NCBI RefSeq assembly: GCF_021554725.1
Contig: NZ_JAIZDP010000005.1
Span: forward strand, 1 to 64,000
DNA: 64,000 bases
Source of the DNA: Sinomonas notoginsengisoli
GTDB taxonomy: Bacteria; Actinomycetota; Actinomycetes; Actinomycetales; Micrococcaceae
Reading direction: 5' to 3'
Below the pieces are notes generated by a model, which saw only the letters and a list, made by a program, of their open reading frames with translations, did not search any database and had not been told where the DNA came from. Both the position numbers and the translations under genes were made by a program. Each line of letters begins with the position of its first letter. Positions within the stretch are counted from its first letter, which is position 1. Positions 1 through 10,179 of the stretch are shown piece after piece.

Positions 1-60
1 CTCCCGCACGGAGGGCCCGAACCGGCCCCTGCCACCAGCACCATTCCCAGAACGCGGCAC

Positions 61-100
61 GGTCGTTGCAACTCCTCGAACTCGAGGTGTTGCAACGACC
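61..100. repeat. 40-bp near-perfect palindrome
   Basis: The two 19-base arms (61-79 and 82-100) are complementary apart from one T:T mismatch (73/88), with only two bases at the centre. It lies beyond the 3' end of fumC. As RNA it would be a long hairpin with almost no loop; as DNA it is a cruciform-type inverted repeat. It could be a bidirectional terminator, a REP-like repeat or a recombinase site; the sequence alone does not decide. Confidence 0.7.
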
Positions 101-149
101 GTTAGAACTCAAGGAGGCTGCGGACGCCGTCGTGCTCGCCGGCAGGGAT

Positions 150-189
150 ATGACCCCTCAACGCGGGGACATGACCCCTCAACGCGGGG
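150..189. repeat. Two-copy tandem repeat, about 21-bp unit
   Basis: The unit ATGACCCCTCAACGCGGGG with a two-base spacer occurs twice in a row (150-170 and 171-189), ending six bases before the fumC stop codon. Each copy contains CCCC-N7-GGGG and so can form a small hairpin. It may act in fumC transcript termination or be a dispersed intergenic repeat. Confidence 0.75.
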
Positions 190-195
190 CGGTGG

Positions 196-1635
<1,440 letters not shown>

Positions 1636-1642
1636 GGCACCC

Positions 1643-1648
1643 AGATTA
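1643..1648 (-). promoter_or_regulatory. fumC -10 element (TAATCT), leaderless start
   Basis: TAATCT on the minus strand ends 7 bases before the fumC ATG. The predicted transcription start is at or next to the start codon. No convincing -35 is visible. Confidence 0.5.
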
Positions 1649-1683
1649 GACCCCTCGCACGGACACTCCCGAACCGATGTCGG

Positions 1684-2298
1684 CTAGATCTCGCCGATCT
1701 TGGAGACGAGTTCCGCCTTGCCCTCTGCGAGGTGGTAGCACACGCTCAGGACGGCTGCACGGCCCTCCTGAACGGCCGACGCGATGACCTGGGACATCTC
1801 GATCAGTCGCGGCCCTGCCTGCTTCGCATGCTCGACAACGGTGCCGTTGACGTCGGTCACGCCGTTGCGCTGCGCGGTGAGCACGCTCGGCATGATCCGC
1901 TCGACGAGGTCACGCACAAAGCCCTGAGGCATTTCGCCGGTCTCGTAGGCATTCACGCTCGCGGTCACAGCGCCGCACGAGTCGTGGCCCAGGATCACGA
2001 TGAGCGGCACGTTGAGGGGGTCTACCGCGTACTCGAGAGAGCCGAGCACCGCCTCGTCGATGACGTGGCCCGCGGAGCGTACGACGAAAGCGTCCCCGAG
2101 GCCGAGATCGAAGATGATCTCCGCGGCGAGACGCGAGTCAGAACAGCCGAAGATGACGCATACGGGGTTCTGCGTGTCGACGAGTTCGCTACGCCTGGCA
2201 GAGTCCTGATTGGGGTGGAGGCTCTTGCCGTCCACAAAGCGTTCGTTTCCTTCGCGCAGCAGCTGCCACGCCTGGGCCGGGGTAAGGGTCTGAGGCAC
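1684..2298 (-). CDS. Beta-class carbonic anhydrase
   Basis: Zinc enzyme that interconverts CO2 and bicarbonate, supplying bicarbonate to carboxylases. The 204-aa protein has the beta-class metal site: CSDSR at residues 52-56 (Cys52, Asp54, Arg56) and GHDSCGA at 104-110 (His105, Cys108), followed by the usual helical C-terminus. Start is GTG at 2296-2298; TAGAGT on the minus strand (2310-2305) lies 6 bases upstream, which suits a leaderless transcript. It sits between DUF4245 (32-nt gap) and fumC (48-nt gap) on one strand, so the three may also be co-transcribed. Confidence 0.95.
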   Translation of the reverse strand: MPQTLTPAQAWQLLREGNERFVDGKSLHPNQDSARRSELVDTQNPVCVIFGCSDSRLAAEIIFDLGLGDAFVVRSAGHVIDEAVLGSLEYAVDPLNVPLIVILGHDSCGAVTASVNAYETGEMPQGFVRDLVERIMPSVLTAQRNGVTDVNGTVVEHAKQAGPRLIEMSQVIASAVQEGRAAVLSVCYHLAEGKAELVSKIGEI

Positions 2299-2304
2299 GG
2301 CCCC

Positions 2305-2310
2305 ACTCTA
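2305..2310 (-). promoter_or_regulatory. Carbonic anhydrase -10 element (TAGAGT)
   Basis: TAGAGT on the minus strand is followed by 6 bases and the GTG start, giving leaderless geometry. The hexamer lies inside the short gap between DUF4245 and the carbonic anhydrase gene. Confidence 0.45.
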
Positions 2311-2330
2311 CGCCCACGGCCCCACCCGCC

Positions 2331-2966
2331 TCAGCGCGAGGCGTTGACGACGGCGCCCGCGACGGCGTCGAACTCGTCGAACCCGCCCGAGCCGCTCACC
2401 ACCACGGTGGTGGTGCCCACGGACGCGACGAGGCTCTTCTCGACGCCCGGCTTGTCGTAGAGGGTCCACTCGACGCCGGCCTCCGTACGCGTGCCGGTCT
2501 TCGGAGCCTTCTTGACCTGCGTGGTGATCCACGTCGGGTTCGCGGACGCGGTCTGAACGATCGAGACGAACTGCTGGGACGGGGTCAGGTACCCGATGTC
2601 CCAGTGCGAGACGCCGTCGGAGGTCCCGGACACCCACCGCGCGTAGTTGGGGGAGTAGCCGGACGGGAGCTTCGGGACCACCGGCGTGAACCCGGCGACG
2701 GGCTTGGCGTTCGCAGAGATCGCGGCGACGTCGACCTCCGGCCGGAAGGTGTCGGCCTTCTGCGACGCGTTGAGCAGCACGACCGGCACGATGGCGAGCA
2801 CGCTGACGAGCAGTGCCATGATCATTCCGATCACCGAGGCGTTGGCGCGCTTGGCGGCGGCCGGCGTCAGGACGGGCTTGACGGCGGTGCCGTCCGGACT
2901 GCCCGCCGGGGTGGGGCTCTGCGTCCCGGGGACGTGTGCCTCGGGGACATGGTCGGTGCTGCTCAC
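2331..2966 (-). CDS. DUF4245 family membrane-anchored protein
   Basis: Actinobacterial protein of unknown function. At 211 aa it has a Thr/Pro-rich cytoplasmic N-terminus, one transmembrane segment near residues 47-68 ([19 protein letters not shown]) and an extracytoplasmic domain containing the family segment [19 protein letters not shown]. The GTG at 2966 is chosen because a GGGAC stretch lies just upstream; an in-frame ATG at 2984 would add six residues. It is divergent from glpX (about 120 nt apart) and heads the carbonic anhydrase-fumC run. In my recollection DUF4245 often sits next to glpX/fumC in actinobacteria. No catalytic motif is visible. Confidence 0.85.
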   Translation of the reverse strand: MSSTDHVPEAHVPGTQSPTPAGSPDGTAVKPVLTPAAAKRANASVIGMIMALLVSVLAIVPVVLLNASQKADTFRPEVDVAAISANAKPVAGFTPVVPKLPSGYSPNYARWVSGTSDGVSHWDIGYLTPSQQFVSIVQTASANPTWITTQVKKAPKTGTRTEAGVEWTLYDKPGVEKSLVASVGTTTVVVSGSGGFDEFDAVAGAVVNASR

Positions 2967-3047
2967 GCGTCTATGGTCCCGCATGAGGGCCACTGGGCGC
3001 GAATGCGCCCGCCCCGTCATCGTCTCGGACGAGCAGAGCGGAAAGAC

Positions 3048-3053
3048 TAGGAT
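3048..3053 (+). promoter_or_regulatory. Putative glpX -10 element (TAGGAT)
   Basis: TAGGAT lies 34 bases before the glpX GTG, giving a predicted leader of roughly 27 nt that contains the AAGAGG ribosome-binding site. The -35 is not obvious. Confidence 0.4.
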
Positions 3054-3087
3054 GAGAGCACAAGCCCGCCCGAAGAAGAGGTCCTCA

Positions 3088-4125
3088 GTGTCCACAGCTC
3101 CCGAAGACACCCAGTACTCGACCCTTTCCAGCTCGCTCCATGTGGGAGCCGATGAGCCGGACCGCAACCTCGCCCTCGAGCTCGTCCGCGTCACCGAGGC
3201 CGCGGCGATCGCCGGCGGCCACTGGGTCGGCTTCGGGGACAAGAACAAGGCCGACGGCGCCGCCGTCGACGCCATGCGCTCCTTCCTCCAGACCGTCCAT
3301 TTCAACGGCGTCGTGGTCATCGGTGAGGGCGAGAAGGACGAGGCGCCCATGCTCTTCAACGGAGAGCGCGTCGGTGACGGAACGGGCCCCGAGGTCGACG
3401 TCGCGGTCGACCCCATCGACGGCACCCGCCTGACGGCCCTCGGCATCAACAACGCGCTTGCCGTGCTCGCCGTGGCCGAGCGCGGGACGATGTTCGATCC
3501 CTCCGCGGTCTTCTACATGGAGAAGCTCGTCACGGGCCCCGAGGCGGCCGACATGGTTGACCTGCGCCTGCCGGTCAAGCAGAACCTGCACCTCATCGCG
3601 AAGGCCAAGGGCGTCAAGGTCAACCAGCTCAACGTCATGGTCCTGGACCGTGACCGCCACAAGCCGCTCATTGAGGAGATCCGCGAGGCGGGGGCACGCA
3701 CCAAGATCATCCTGGACGGCGACGTGGCCGGTGCGATTGCAGCGGCCCGCTCTGGCACCGGCGTCGACGCCCTCATGGGCATCGGCGGCACCCCGGAGGG
3801 GATCGTCGCTGCATGCGCGATCAAGGCACTCGGCGGTGTCATCCAAGGCCGCCTCTGGCCCACGGGCGACGAGGAGAAGCAGAAGGCGCTCGACGCCGGC
3901 CACGACCTCGAGCGCGTGCTGTCCACGAACGACCTCGTCACGAGCGACAACTGCTACTTCGCGGCAACCGGCATCACCGACGGCGACCTGCTCAAGGGCG
4001 TCCGCTACCAGAAGGACCGCGTCAAGACGCAGTCCATCGTGATGCGCAGCAAGTCGGGTACCGTCCGCTTCGTGGATGCCGAGCACCACGCGAGCAAGTG
4101 GGAGAACTGGGCGCGCCGGGCCTGA
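3088..4125 (+). CDS. glpX: Class II fructose-1,6-bisphosphatase
   Basis: Hydrolyses fructose-1,6-bisphosphate to fructose-6-phosphate in gluconeogenesis; actinobacteria usually rely on this GlpX-type enzyme. The 345-aa protein is of family length. The lithium-sensitive phosphatase motif DPIDGT is at residues 108-113, with the upstream acidic segment [10 protein letters not shown] and a later GIGGTPEG loop. Start is GTG at 3088-3090, preceded by AAGAGG at good spacing; an in-frame ATG at 3052 would add 12 residues and lacks such a site. A GC hairpin terminator follows at 4140-4169, so it is probably monocistronic. Confidence 0.96.
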   Translation: MSTAPEDTQYSTLSSSLHVGADEPDRNLALELVRVTEAAAIAGGHWVGFGDKNKADGAAVDAMRSFLQTVHFNGVVVIGEGEKDEAPMLFNGERVGDGTGPEVDVAVDPIDGTRLTALGINNALAVLAVAERGTMFDPSAVFYMEKLVTGPEAADMVDLRLPVKQNLHLIAKAKGVKVNQLNVMVLDRDRHKPLIEEIREAGARTKIILDGDVAGAIAAARSGTGVDALMGIGGTPEGIVAACAIKALGGVIQGRLWPTGDEEKQKALDAGHDLERVLSTNDLVTSDNCYFAATGITDGDLLKGVRYQKDRVKTQSIVMRSKSGTVRFVDAEHHASKWENWARRA

Positions 4126-4139
4126 GCCACAGATAGACT

Positions 4140-4169
4140 GGGGCGCGGTCCGCGTGGCCGCGCCCCTTT
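4140..4169 (+). terminator. Rho-independent terminator after glpX
   Basis: A perfect 9-bp stem, GGGGCGCGG (4140-4148) with CCGCGCCCC (4158-4166), is followed by TTT. It lies 15 nt after the glpX stop and before the next gene's ribosome-binding site. Confidence 0.75.
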
Positions 4170-4228
4170 CAACGCCCGCTGCCCCGGCGTGTCCCCCGTC
4201 ACCGACGAGCCGCATCACCAGGAGGAAC

Positions 4229-5320
4229 ATGAGCCCCGAGAGCCAGCTGTCCACCGCCTCAGAGCTGGCAGTGGGTCCCTGCAGGGACCGCGCCGTCTGG
4301 GACGCGCTGGTGAACGGCCACGGAGGGCACCCCCTCCAGCTGTGGGGCTGGGGAGAGGTGAAGGCGGCCCACCACTGGCGGGTTGAACGCCTCATCGTCC
4401 GTGACGGCGCCACGGCGATCGGCGGGGCGCAGGTCCTCTACCGGGCTCTCCCGTGGCCACTGAAGTCCCTCGCCTATCTCTCGCGCGGCCCGGTGTGCGC
4501 TGGCGAGGACGCGGAGCGCGTTCTCGCCGCCATCGCGGCCGCCGTCCGCGAGGCCCACGGCTCCGTGGCCCTCGTGGCAGAGCCGGACTGGGACGCTGGC
4601 TCCCCTGGCGGGCAGGGCCTTGAGGCGGCTGGTTTCCGCCGTACCGAGGACATGATCCTCATCCCGCGCACGCTCATCCTCGACCTTGCGCAGACCGAGG
4701 ACGAGCTGATGGCCGCGATGTCGCGCACTACTCGTGCCAACGTGCGCAAGAACCTCAAGGGCGACCTCGAATTGCGCAAGGTCGCGACCGAGGCTGAACT
4801 CGAGCAGGTCCTCGCCATCTACCGCGAGACGGCTGCGCGGGCTGGCTTCGGGATCCACGAGGATGCGTATTACCGGGACATCTGGCGCTTCCTCGGCGAG
4901 GACTCGCCGATCGTCGCGGCGTTCGACGGCGACGACGTGGTCGCGTTCGTGTGGATAGCCCGTAGTGCGGGAACGGCCTTCGAGCTGTACGGGGGTGTGA
5001 GCGCCGCCGGCCAGAAGGCACGGGCAAACTATGGCGTCAAGTGGGCAGCCTTCACGGCCATGAAGTCTGATGGCTGCACACGCTACGACCTCAACGGGCT
5101 GCTCAACGACGGCATCTCAGACTTCAAGAAGCAGTTCGCCCAGCACGAGGACATGCTCACGGGCACGTGGGAGCTCCCGCTCTCGCCGTTCTACCCGGTC
5201 TATGCGACGGGTATGCCGATCGCGCGCCGCGCCCTCCGACGGGGCCGCACCGTTGTAGGCGCGGCCGTGCGCCGGGCCAAGGGCGCAGTCGGTGCCGTAT
5301 GGGAGCTTGTGCGCCGCTAG
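4229..5320 (+). CDS. FemA/FemB/FemX-family peptidoglycan bridge aminoacyltransferase
   Basis: Predicted to transfer an amino acid from aminoacyl-tRNA to the peptide stem of lipid II, building the interpeptide bridge of Lys-type peptidoglycan typical of Micrococcaceae. The 363-aa protein shows the double GNAT-like FemAB fold, with the second-domain segment GVKWAAFTAMKSDGCTRYDL and the family motif around NDGISDFKKQF. The last 30 or so residues are Arg-rich and could form an amphipathic membrane-binding helix. ATG at 4229 has AGGAGG at 4220-4225. Its stop codon overlaps the convergent manA stop in a shared CTAG. Which amino acid is added cannot be read from sequence. Confidence 0.88.
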   Translation: MSPESQLSTASELAVGPCRDRAVWDALVNGHGGHPLQLWGWGEVKAAHHWRVERLIVRDGATAIGGAQVLYRALPWPLKSLAYLSRGPVCAGEDAERVLAAIAAAVREAHGSVALVAEPDWDAGSPGGQGLEAAGFRRTEDMILIPRTLILDLAQTEDELMAAMSRTTRANVRKNLKGDLELRKVATEAELEQVLAIYRETAARAGFGIHEDAYYRDIWRFLGEDSPIVAAFDGDDVVAFVWIARSAGTAFELYGGVSAAGQKARANYGVKWAAFTAMKSDGCTRYDLNGLLNDGISDFKKQFAQHEDMLTGTWELPLSPFYPVYATGMPIARRALRRGRTVVGAAVRRAKGAVGAVWELVRR

Positions 5321-6576
5321 TCCAATCCTGACGCTGCTCCGAGCCCGGTTGTCACAGCGAATGCCAAGACACCCTCGGGGCCGGCGTGCGCGAGCGCCGG
5401 AGCCTCGGAATCCGGAATGAAGGCGCTCTCTCCGCGCGTGAGGGCAAGGTCCCCCTTGGGGGTGTCGAGCGTGAGCGAACCACCCACCACGAGCACCACA
5501 ACGGCGCCGGCCTGGGCGATCGGGACAGGCTCGCGCGCATCCCGGCCGTCGGCCGGGACGTCGATCCGCTGGAGCTGGAATTCCGTGAACGGGGGACGGT
5601 ACAGCTCCTGGCCGAGTTCAGACTCCTGGGGGCCGACCATGGGCACCGCGGACGCGGCGAAGGCAACCGTGCGCAGAAGCTCGGGGATGTCGACGTGCTT
5701 GGGCGTGAGTCCTCCGCGCAGGACATTGTCAGAGGCAGCCATCACCTCGATCCCCAGGCCCTCGAGGTAGGCGTGGACGTTGCCGGCCGGGAGGTAGAGC
5801 GCTTCGCCCGGTGAGAGGGTCACACGGTTGAGCATGAGGGAGATGAGTGCTCCCGGATCCGAGGGGTAGGCAGCGGCGAGGTGCGCGACAGTGGCCAGCG
5901 CGGCGTCGTCGGACCGGGCGTGCGTGCTTGTGGCGATGGCGGCGGCGACGGCATCCACGCATGCGCGCACGTCCTCGCCCCCGGCGATGAGCCGGGCGAA
6001 CGCGGCACTGAGCGCCTCGTCCTCCCGCGGGGTGCGCAGGAGCTCCGCTACCTGCTCGGTGACCTCGGCGGCGGGGGATCCCGCGACGATCGGGGTGAGC
6101 CGTTCGAACAGGGCAGCTGCCTCTGCGGGGCGCCGGAACCCCGAGAGTGCCTCGAAACGGGTCAGCGCGAAGATCATCTCCGGCTTGTGGTTGTCGTCCT
6201 TGTAGTTGCGGTGGGGCGCGGAACGGGCGACGCCGGCGGCCTCCTCCGCGGCGAAGCCCGCCTTGGCCTGGTCGAGCCTCGGGTGGACTTGGAGCGAGAG
6301 CGGGGACGCAGCCGCGAGGACCTTCACGAGGTAGGGCAGGCGCGGGCCAAACGCCTCGACGCTCTCGGCGCCGAGCGCCGCGACAGGGTTGGCGGCGATG
6401 AGCGAGGCAAGCGTCTCACCGTCCGCTGCACCCACGGGCCGCGACGGTGCGTCCTGATGGGCGCCGATCCACAGCTCGGCCTCGGGACGTCCGCTCGCCT
6501 TGCGGCCCAGGAGCTCGGCAATCGCCGTGGTGGAGCCCCACGCGTAGTCGCGGAGCGGGTTGCTGAGCAGATGCAT
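5317..6576 (-). CDS. manA: Mannose-6-phosphate isomerase, class I
   Basis: Zinc enzyme that interconverts fructose-6-phosphate and mannose-6-phosphate, feeding GDP-mannose for mannosylated glycans and for the protein O-mannosylation implied by pmt. The 419-aa protein begins with the family pattern NPLRDYAWGS and carries the metal-site segments SLQVHP and, further on, KPEM, with a later GNVHAYLEG. The start has GGAGG about 10 bases upstream on the minus strand. It is last in the minus-strand run purK-purE-LCP-manA, 45 nt after the LCP gene. Stop codon shared with FemX (CTAG at 5317-5320). Confidence 0.96.
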   Translation of the reverse strand: MHLLSNPLRDYAWGSTTAIAELLGRKASGRPEAELWIGAHQDAPSRPVGAADGETLASLIAANPVAALGAESVEAFGPRLPYLVKVLAAASPLSLQVHPRLDQAKAGFAAEEAAGVARSAPHRNYKDDNHKPEMIFALTRFEALSGFRRPAEAAALFERLTPIVAGSPAAEVTEQVAELLRTPREDEALSAAFARLIAGGEDVRACVDAVAAAIATSTHARSDDAALATVAHLAAAYPSDPGALISLMLNRVTLSPGEALYLPAGNVHAYLEGLGIEVMAASDNVLRGGLTPKHVDIPELLRTVAFAASAVPMVGPQESELGQELYRPPFTEFQLQRIDVPADGRDAREPVPIAQAGAVVVLVVGGSLTLDTPKGDLALTRGESAFIPDSEAPALAHAGPEGVLAFAVTTGLGAASGLD

Positions 6577-6621
6577 GTGGATGGGTCCTCCAGATCAGGG
6601 AGCCGGTGATGTCGTGGTGCG

Positions 6622-8247
6622 TCAGAGCGGGGTGCACTCTCCGTTGCCGGCCATGATCGCGTCCAGCACGCCGTTCTGTCCCGTGCGGAACAGGTGGTCC
6701 AGACGGTCCGCTGTGACCTTGATGCCGTCGGGGCCGACATCGTTGTACTGCCCGGCAGGAACGCGGTGTCCTGCCGGGGCGTACTGGCCCTGGGGGAGGA
6801 GTCCAGGGACGGAAAGCCCAGCGCCGCCGGCGAGGCCCGCCGTCGTGCCTCCCAAGGCCCTGGGGGAGGGGGAGCTGCTCGCGGACCCCGTGGCGCTCTT
6901 GAGGACGTCCTGGACCTTGGCACGGATCGCCGCGACATCGGGGTAGGTCGGGAATGACGCGTCGAAGTCCGGCGGCCCGATCACGAGGCGGCTCGTGGGC
7001 TGGCCCTTGCCCTTGAGCGCGAGGTCGACGAAGCTGCCCAGCTGCGATGAGGAGATATTGGACTCCACGACCTTGGTACCCGCGTTGGCGATGCCCTCGA
7101 ACTTGCTCAGGAGTGTGGCTGGGTTGAGCTGGTTGATCATGGCCTGCTGGATGCACTGCTGCCGGGCGATGCGGTCGTAGTCGCTTGCGAACTCTCGGCT
7201 GCGCCCGTACCAGAGCGCGTGGAAGCCGTCGAGCTTCTGCTCGCCGGGTGCGATCCACCCCACGGGCTGTGCGTGTCCTCCGTTGTCATCCAGGGCCGCG
7301 CCGCTCATGGGGACCCAGCCGCCAGCCTTGATGCGGATGCCGCCCATGGCATCGATGAGCTGCTGGAATCCGGCCATGTCCACGACCACGTAGGCCTGGA
7401 CCTTGATGCCGAGGGTGCCGGATGCCGCCTCGAGCGTTGCTTGGGCCCCCGGATCCTCGGCCCCGGGGTAGAGGTCGCGGTACTTCTGGTTGACCTCGGT
7501 GTTGATCGCGTTGATCAGGCACTCGTCGCCGCAGTTGTAGCCGTTGGGGTAGACCTTCCGCATCGGCGAGTCCGCGGAGAACCGAGCGTTCTGGAGGTTG
7601 CGCGGGATCGAGATGAGCGCCGTTCGGCCGGTGTTCGCGTCAACGCTGATGATCGAGAGGCTGTCCGGGCGCCTGCCCTCGCGATCATCGCCTGCGTCGC
7701 CGCCCATGACCATGAAGTTGTAGCGCCCGTCCGCCGGGGCGATGGCGGGCCCGCCGCCGAAGATCGTTCCGATGGCCCCGCGGCCCACACCGATGAGGTA
7801 CGCGGCATAGGCCAGGCTGCCGCTCGTGGCGACCATGGACAGCACGAGCGCGATGACCACGATGGGGCGCATTCCCGGAGCCAGGAGCGGTACGCGGATG
7901 AGCCGAAGCGTGTTGAGGAACAGGACGGCCCAGGCGATCGCCAGAACGATCAGGACGATGATGAGCACGAGCGAGATGACCGGGTGGGTGACCATGGTCA
8001 GGACCGCACCCCGGTTGAGGAGGCCGACGACGAGCATGAGGAGCAGCATCACCCAGGCCGTCACCGTGACGGTGAGAGCCCTGAGAGCGAGGCGGCGGTT
8101 GCCCGCGACCAACTGCGCCGTGCCGGGTACTAAGAGCGTCAGCGCGATGAGCACGAACGCGCGCCTGGTTCGTACGGTCGGAGGTGCGCCTTCGGGATAC
8201 CGGATCGGATCCGTCTGGTGGCTGCGCTCAGGAACGTGCAGGGCCAT
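6622..8247 (-). CDS. LytR-CpsA-Psr (LCP) family glycopolymer transferase
   Basis: LCP enzymes transfer undecaprenyl-linked glycopolymers (teichoic-acid-like polymers, arabinogalactan or capsule) onto peptidoglycan outside the membrane. The 541-aa protein has about four transmembrane segments between residues 30 and 155, more than the single anchor of many LCP proteins, followed by the LCP domain with RPDSLSIISVD (193-203) and SIPRNLQ (213-219) holding conserved Arg/Asp residues. A Pro/Ser/Gly-rich linker and a short C-terminal tail follow. The start has AAGGAGG. It lies 27 nt after purE and before manA; purE-LCP adjacency is also known in mycobacteria. Confidence 0.93.
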   Translation of the reverse strand: MALHVPERSHQTDPIRYPEGAPPTVRTRRAFVLIALTLLVPGTAQLVAGNRRLALRALTVTVTAWVMLLLMLVVGLLNRGAVLTMVTHPVISLVLIIVLIVLAIAWAVLFLNTLRLIRVPLLAPGMRPIVVIALVLSMVATSGSLAYAAYLIGVGRGAIGTIFGGGPAIAPADGRYNFMVMGGDAGDDREGRRPDSLSIISVDANTGRTALISIPRNLQNARFSADSPMRKVYPNGYNCGDECLINAINTEVNQKYRDLYPGAEDPGAQATLEAASGTLGIKVQAYVVVDMAGFQQLIDAMGGIRIKAGGWVPMSGAALDDNGGHAQPVGWIAPGEQKLDGFHALWYGRSREFASDYDRIARQQCIQQAMINQLNPATLLSKFEGIANAGTKVVESNISSSQLGSFVDLALKGKGQPTSRLVIGPPDFDASFPTYPDVAAIRAKVQDVLKSATGSASSSPSPRALGGTTAGLAGGAGLSVPGLLPQGQYAPAGHRVPAGQYNDVGPDGIKVTADRLDHLFRTGQNGVLDAIMAGNGECTPL

Positions 8248-8274
8248 GGTCCTCCTTCTCGGCGCTCGGCGTGA

Positions 8275-8838
8275 TCACACGCTTCGCTGCTCGATGTGCT
8301 CGGCCGTGAACATGTGGGCGGCCTTTCCGCGCAGTGCCTCGCCCTTGCGGGCAGCTGTGGCATTGAGTTGCGCGGCGAAGTCCACCAAACCCGCGGAGAG
8401 GCGCTGGCCGAGCTCATCGGCCGCGGATCCCAGCATCCGCACCGCGAGCAGCCCGGCGTTTCGCGCGCCGCCGATCGACACTGTCGCCACCGGGACGCCC
8501 GCAGGCATCTGCACGATCGACAGGAGGGAATCCATGCCATCAAGGGTCTTGAGCGGCACGGGCACCCCGATCACCGGCAGGGTGGTCACGGAGGCGAGCA
8601 TGCCCGGCAGATGCGCCGCGCCGCCGGCGCCGGCGATGATGACGCGTAGGCCACGACCGCGAGCGGCCTTGCCGTACGCGATCATCTCCTCGGGCATCCG
8701 GTGCGCGGACACGACGTCGGCCTCGAACGGGACGCCGAATTCGGACAGGACGTCCGCGGCCGCCTCCATGACGGGCCAGTCCGAGTCCGAGCCCATGACG
8801 AGACCCACGAGGGGCTGGGCATGCACGGGGGTGCTCAT
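8275..8838 (-). CDS. purE: N5-carboxyaminoimidazole ribonucleotide mutase
   Basis: Converts N5-CAIR (made by PurK) to CAIR in de novo purine synthesis. The 187-aa protein has GSDSD at 16-20, the catalytic SAHRMPEE segment near 44-51 and the [11 protein letters not shown] loop, all standard for class I PurE. The C-terminus is slightly longer than in E. coli. It starts 24 nt after the purK stop with a GAGGAG ribosome-binding site, so the two pathway steps are co-expressed. Confidence 0.97.
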   Translation of the reverse strand: MSTPVHAQPLVGLVMGSDSDWPVMEAAADVLSEFGVPFEADVVSAHRMPEEMIAYGKAARGRGLRVIIAGAGGAAHLPGMLASVTTLPVIGVPVPLKTLDGMDSLLSIVQMPAGVPVATVSIGGARNAGLLAVRMLGSAADELGQRLSAGLVDFAAQLNATAARKGEALRGKAAHMFTAEHIEQRSV

Positions 8839-8862
8839 AGGTTCTCCTCGGGTGTCATCATG

Positions 8863-10044
8863 TCAGCGCTCACCCTGCCCAGCCTCGGTCGGTGTGCCGT
8901 CCCGCACGATGCCTGCGACACGGGAGGCCCGCTCGCGCAGGGCAGCAGGATCAGAGCCGGGCGCGCCTACAAGGTTCACATGGCCGATCTTCCTCCCCGG
9001 ACGGACCGATTTGCCGTAGGCGTGCAGCTTGGCGGCCGGATCCGCGGCCAACGCCGCGGGGAATGCGCTGTACAGGTCCTGGTTGGCACCACCGAGGTAG
9101 TTCTTCATGACCGTCCACTCGCCGAGCACGTCGGTGGCGCCGAGCGGGAGGTCGAGCACGGCGCGCAGGTGCTGCTCGAACTGGCTCGTGACGGAGCCGT
9201 CCTGGGTCCAGTGGCCCGTGTTGTGCGGTCGCATGGCGAGCTCATTGATGAGGAATCCCTGACCGCGGCCGGGGGTCTCGAACAGCTCTGCCGCCATCAC
9301 GCCCGTGACACCGAGACTCTGGGCGATCTGCAGCGCCGCCTGTTGGGCGGCATCGGCCACCGTCGGGTCAAGCTCGGGTGCCGGCGCGATCACCTCGTCG
9401 CACACGCCCCTGACCTGGATCGTATGGACCACTGGCCAGGCGCGGGATGCGCCGCTCGGCGTCCGCGCGACGAGGGCGGAGAGCTCCCGGGAGAACTCGA
9501 CCAGCTCCTCGGCGAGCAGGGGCGTCATCGTGCCGAACCAGTCGTCGGACTCCTCGGCGTCGGCGCGTGACCGCAGCACCCGGACACCCTTGCCGTCGTA
9601 GCCGCCGCGCGGCGTCTTCAAGACGATCGGCCAGCCGATCTCGGCGCCGAAGTCCACGAGCTCCTCGATGTGGTGCACGGCACGCCACCGGGGGTTCGGC
9701 AGCCCGAGGGCGTCGATGGCCGCTCGCATTCTCAGCTTGTCCTGGGCATGGACCAGTGCGTCGGGTCCGGGCTGCACGTTGACCCCCTCCGCCATGAGCG
9801 TCAGGAGGTGCTCCGTGGGAACGTGCTCGTGGTCGAACGTCAGGACGTCCACACCCCGGGCGAACGCCCTCAGATCATCCAGATTGCGGTAGTCGCCGAC
9901 AGGGGCATAGGGCACGGCGGGGACGGCAGAGACGTCCTCGGCCTCCGCGAGGACACGCAGTTCAAGGCCGAGGGCCGTCGCGGCCGGGGCCATCATGCGC
10001 GCCAGCTGGCCGCCTCCAACCACGCCGATCACAGGAAAACTCAC
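8863..10044 (-). CDS. purK: 5-(carboxyamino)imidazole ribonucleotide synthase
   Basis: ATP-grasp enzyme that carboxylates AIR to N5-CAIR using ATP and bicarbonate. The 393-aa protein opens with the dinucleotide-fold motif GVVGGGQLARM and contains the ATP-grasp stretch KTPRGGYDGKG and the later LINELAMRPHNTGHWT block typical of PurK. Two GTG codons could start it, at 10050 and 10044; the second is chosen because TAGTCT on the minus strand (10056-10051) then sits exactly 6 bases upstream and no Shine-Dalgarno exists. It heads the purK-purE-LCP-manA run and is divergent from gtrA. Confidence 0.95.
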   Translation of the reverse strand: MSFPVIGVVGGGQLARMMAPAATALGLELRVLAEAEDVSAVPAVPYAPVGDYRNLDDLRAFARGVDVLTFDHEHVPTEHLLTLMAEGVNVQPGPDALVHAQDKLRMRAAIDALGLPNPRWRAVHHIEELVDFGAEIGWPIVLKTPRGGYDGKGVRVLRSRADAEESDDWFGTMTPLLAEELVEFSRELSALVARTPSGASRAWPVVHTIQVRGVCDEVIAPAPELDPTVADAAQQAALQIAQSLGVTGVMAAELFETPGRGQGFLINELAMRPHNTGHWTQDGSVTSQFEQHLRAVLDLPLGATDVLGEWTVMKNYLGGANQDLYSAFPAALAADPAAKLHAYGKSVRPGRKIGHVNLVGAPGSDPAALRERASRVAGIVRDGTPTEAGQGER

Positions 10045-10050
10045 CCCCAC

Positions 10051-10056
10051 AGACTA
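10051..10056 (-). promoter_or_regulatory. purK -10 element (TAGTCT)
   Basis: TAGTCT on the minus strand is followed by 6 bases and GTG (10044), giving a leaderless arrangement for the first gene of the purK-purE-LCP-manA run. Confidence 0.5.
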
Positions 10057-10087
10057 CAGAACGAGGCCGGGCACAGGGCTGCAGCGG

Positions 10088-10093
10088 TAGAAT
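10088..10093 (+). promoter_or_regulatory. Putative gtrA -10 element (TAGAAT)
   Basis: TAGAAT lies 86 bases before the gtrA ATG, so gtrA would carry a leader of about 80 nt with a GGAGG ribosome-binding site. It sits about 30 bp from the divergent purK -10. Confidence 0.4.
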
Positions 10094-10179
10094 GGCCTGT
10101 GCTCTGTCCGCGCACTCAGGCTTGCCGCCTGCCCGCCGGTTGGACGGGCCGCAACTTGGACACCGCCTCTTGGAGGAAC

